A stretch of DNA of 7,506 nt, taken from NCBI GenBank assembly GCA_017534365.1, contig JAFWCS010000038.1, forward strand, positions 1 to 7,506, in the 5' to 3' direction. Made by a program: the position numbers and the translations under genes. The first letter of the stretch is position 1. Each line of letters begins with the position of its first letter. Under the pieces are notes generated by a model. That model ran no database searches, had not been told where the DNA came from, and was given only the letters and a program-made list of their open reading frames with translations. This document shows positions 5,642-7,506 of the stretch, in pieces. This stretch comes from Clostridia bacterium (GTDB taxonomy: Bacteria; Bacillota; Clostridia; Oscillospirales; Acutalibacteraceae).

Positions 5642-7381
5642 ATGAAAGCGGAAGAGGCCCGCCGGCAGATCACGGATCTGCTCACGCAATGGTGCGATGC
5701 GCTCGTGCGCCTGCAGGCGGATCTGCCCGGCTGCGCGCGGCTGGACGGCGGCATTCTCTGCCCTGCCTGCGGCAGGATCCACGGCCGCTGCTGGGAGGCG
5801 GTCTATCCGCTGATGACCCTCGCGCACGCGAACGGGGATCCCCGTTATCTGACCGCGGCGAAAAAGCTCTTTGCCTGGGGGCAAAACCTGCGCTGCGCGG
5901 ACGGCGGCAGCCGCAACGAAGTGTCTTCGGAGTGGAAAGGCGTCACGGCCTTCGCGGCGATCGCGCTTTGCGACGCGCTGGCGCTGCACGGCGACCTGCT
6001 CGCGCCCGAAGAACGCCGCGCATGGGAGGCGCGCCTTGACGAACTGGGCACCTGGCTGTTCGAGCATCTGACAGAGCGAACGCCCGCCTATCTGAACTAT
6101 TACGCGGCGAACGCCTGCGCGATGGCCCTGATCGGGCGGCGCAGCGCAAACGGCGCGTATCTGGCGCTTGCGAAACGCCTTGCGGCGCACTGCCTGCGCC
6201 ACGTGAGCGGGAACGGCCTGATCTTCGGGGAGGGGAGCCCGACGCACGCCGTTTCGCCCAAGGGCTGCGCGGCAATCGATTTCGGCTACAACGCGGAGGA
6301 GACACTGCCCTGTCTGACGCGGTATGCGCAGGCCGCCGGGGATGCGGAGACGCTGGAACGCTGCGTCGCCCTCTGGCGCGCGCAGTTGGCGTGGATGCTG
6401 CCGGACGGCGGCTGGGATAACAGCGTCGGCACGCGCGCATTCAAATGGACTTATTGGGGCAGCCGCACCGCAGACGGCTGCCAGGCGGCGCTGTTTTCCC
6501 TCAGCGATGCGGATCCGGCGTTTGCCCAGGCTGCGTGGCGCAATTTCGAGCTGCTGCGCGCCTGCACGCAGGACGGCTTGCTGGCCGGCGGACCGGACTA
6601 CGTGCGCGCGGGCGAACCGCTCTGCGTGCACCACACGTTCTGCCACGCGAAGGTGCTGGCCGCCGCGCTGGATGCCGGGATCCCGGCGATCCCGTGCGCG
6701 CCGCTGCCGTCGGAGCCGCCGCCGTTCACGTTCTATCCGGAGCTGGACGTCTGCCGGCTTGCCGCCGGGGCGTGGCGCATGGACGTGAGCGGCTATGATT
6801 TCCGATACCCCGGCGCGTCGCACGCGACAGGCGGCTGCGTCAGCCTGCTCTGGCACGCGGACGCCGGGCCGCTGATCGCGGTCGGCATGGTGGACTATGC
6901 GCTGCGGGAGCCGCATAATCAGCAGCTGCCGCAGCATTCCGAAGCGCACCGCAGTCTCTGCCCCCGTCTGGAAGCGACGGTGCAGGGGCGGCGCTACGGT
7001 CAGCAGTATTGCACGGAAGCTCGCCTTTCCTGCTTGCCCATGTCCGGGGGTGCCGGCGCGCGCGCGGAAACGGCGCTCTGCGATGAAACAGGCGCGGCGC
7101 TGCCCGGCGGCGCCTGCACGCTGGAATACCGGCTCTCGGCGGCAGGGCTCACCGTTTGCGGGCAGGTCGACCCGGCGCTTGCCGGCAGCGCGTCGTTTGT
7201 GCTGCCGCTCATCGGCGATCGCGCGACCGTCCGCATCCGAACCGGCACGCTGCAAAGTGCGCCGGCGGCGATTTTCAACCTCAGCCCCGGGTTTTGCGCA
7301 AAAGAATACTGGATCGCGCCGGATCTCTCCGGCTGCGTCTGCTTTACGATCAACGTTGAAGAGAAAGGAGCACGGAAATGA
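5642..7381 (+). CDS. Uncharacterised protein, probable alpha/alpha-toroid carbohydrate-active enzyme with C-terminal beta domain
   Basis: A 579-residue protein with no signal peptide, likely cytoplasmic. I recognise its pattern from unnamed proteins of gut bacteria but not an assigned enzyme family. Residues 1 to about 345 are helical with paired-helix repeats typical of (alpha/alpha) barrels. They contain 'CPACGRIHGR' (40-49), 'SEWKGVTAF' (96-104), 'LNYYAANACAMALIG' (151-165), 'IFGEGSP' (194-200), 'DFGYNAEETLP' (213-223), 'LPDGGWDNSVGTR' (253-265), 'WTYWGSRTADGCQ' (269-281) and 'VHHTFCHAK' (329-337). Residues from about 365 are strand-rich ('LLWHADAGPLIAVG', 402-415), as in heparinase II/III-like lyases and other toroid plus sandwich enzymes. 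Candidate active-site residues are N152, D258, H330, H331 and H335. AGGAAGGGG upstream and the promoter support this start. It overlaps the next gene by ATGA. A glycan lyase or hydrolase role is inferred from fold and from the shared control region with GH130. Confidence 0.75.
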   Translation: MKAEEARRQITDLLTQWCDALVRLQADLPGCARLDGGILCPACGRIHGRCWEAVYPLMTLAHANGDPRYLTAAKKLFAWGQNLRCADGGSRNEVSSEWKGVTAFAAIALCDALALHGDLLAPEERRAWEARLDELGTWLFEHLTERTPAYLNYYAANACAMALIGRRSANGAYLALAKRLAAHCLRHVSGNGLIFGEGSPTHAVSPKGCAAIDFGYNAEETLPCLTRYAQAAGDAETLERCVALWRAQLAWMLPDGGWDNSVGTRAFKWTYWGSRTADGCQAALFSLSDADPAFAQAAWRNFELLRACTQDGLLAGGPDYVRAGEPLCVHHTFCHAKVLAAALDAGIPAIPCAPLPSEPPPFTFYPELDVCRLAAGAWRMDVSGYDFRYPGASHATGGCVSLLWHADAGPLIAVGMVDYALREPHNQQLPQHSEAHRSLCPRLEATVQGRRYGQQYCTEARLSCLPMSGGAGARAETALCDETGAALPGGACTLEYRLSAAGLTVCGQVDPALAGSASFVLPLIGDRATVRIRTGTLQSAPAAIFNLSPGFCAKEYWIAPDLSGCVCFTINVEEKGARK

Positions 7382-7506
7382 TTGATTTTGAAAAAAGCAT
7401 ATTTGAAAATTCACGCGGGAAGACGCTGCTCTGCGCGCACCGCGGCGTCTCCGGCGCGAACGTCCCCTGCAACACCATGGCGGCCTTCCGCGCGGCGGTC
7501 CTCAGC
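7378..7506 (+). CDS. Glycerophosphodiester phosphodiesterase-like protein, N-terminal fragment (3' end outside window)
   Basis: The 43 visible codons begin MIDFEKSIFENSRGK and run into 'LLCAHRGVSGANVPCNTMAAF', the opening strand and loop of a GDPD-family TIM barrel. GDPD enzymes split glycerophosphodiesters into glycerol 3-phosphate and an alcohol, using a metal held by acidic residues and a catalytic His in HRG. HRG (21-23) and NT-x-x-AF (31-36) are present, but the Glu of the usual PENT motif is replaced by Cys (PCNT, C30). There is no signal peptide. AAAGGAG seven bases upstream and the ATGA overlap with the preceding gene fix the start and imply coupled translation. The rest of the protein, including the other metal ligands, lies beyond the window, so activity cannot be judged. 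Confidence 0.8.
   Translation, partial: MIDFEKSIFENSRGKTLLCAHRGVSGANVPCNTMAAFRAAVLS

Noticed and set aside
5612..7414. 600-codon open frame on the minus strand opposite the toroid protein
   Set aside because: It would run across the plus-strand promoter and start region, has Arg-rich low-information sequence and no family motif, while the plus frame has a promoter, RBS and conserved blocks.

Overview
The window looks like a chromosomal segment of a high-GC, Gram-positive-type gut anaerobe, most likely a clostridial (Oscillospirales-like) Firmicute. The reasons are GC-rich coding sequence throughout, strong AGGAG-type ribosome binding sites, sigma-A-like promoters, and the families present: DUF2804, DUF3737, GH130 and a GDPD-like protein. 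This placement is inference from composition and family content. No mobile element, CRISPR array, tRNA or rRNA was seen.

Layout. (1) Positions 2-208 hold the 3' end of serS (seryl-tRNA synthetase), closed by a strong intrinsic terminator at 214-247. (2) A tight plus-strand operon follows: a DUF2804 protein carrying a Sec signal peptide (277-1389), a DUF3737 beta-helix protein (1404-2273) and a cytoplasmic GH20 beta-N-acetylhexosaminidase (2270-3736, ATGA overlap with the gene before). (3) A long hairpin at 3742-3781 separates this operon from a convergent minus-strand operon: a GH130 glycoside phosphorylase (4476-5492) followed by a small polytopic membrane protein of unknown function (3801-4448). 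(4) A 149-bp divergent control region (5493-5641) holds two back-to-back promoters, each with a perfect TATAAT and a 17-bp spacer. Their -35 boxes form the two arms of an imperfect palindrome that resembles a LacI/CcpA-type operator. (5) The second plus-strand operon begins with an uncharacterised 579-residue protein, probably an alpha/alpha-toroid plus beta-sandwich carbohydrate-active enzyme (5642-7381). It overlaps (ATGA) a glycerophosphodiester phosphodiesterase-like gene cut off by the window edge (7378-7506).

How it may work together (inference): GH20 would release terminal GlcNAc or GalNAc from imported oligosaccharides. GH130 would phosphorolyse a beta-mannoside, for example mannosyl-GlcNAc or a manno-oligosaccharide. 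The divergent toroid protein looks like a third intracellular glycan enzyme, co-controlled with GH130. The set would suit intracellular breakdown of short host- or yeast-derived glycans such as N-glycan cores. No transporter or regulator gene lies inside the window. The least understood parts are the toroid protein, the membrane partner of GH130, the exported DUF2804 protein and the GDPD variant with a replaced active-site Glu.
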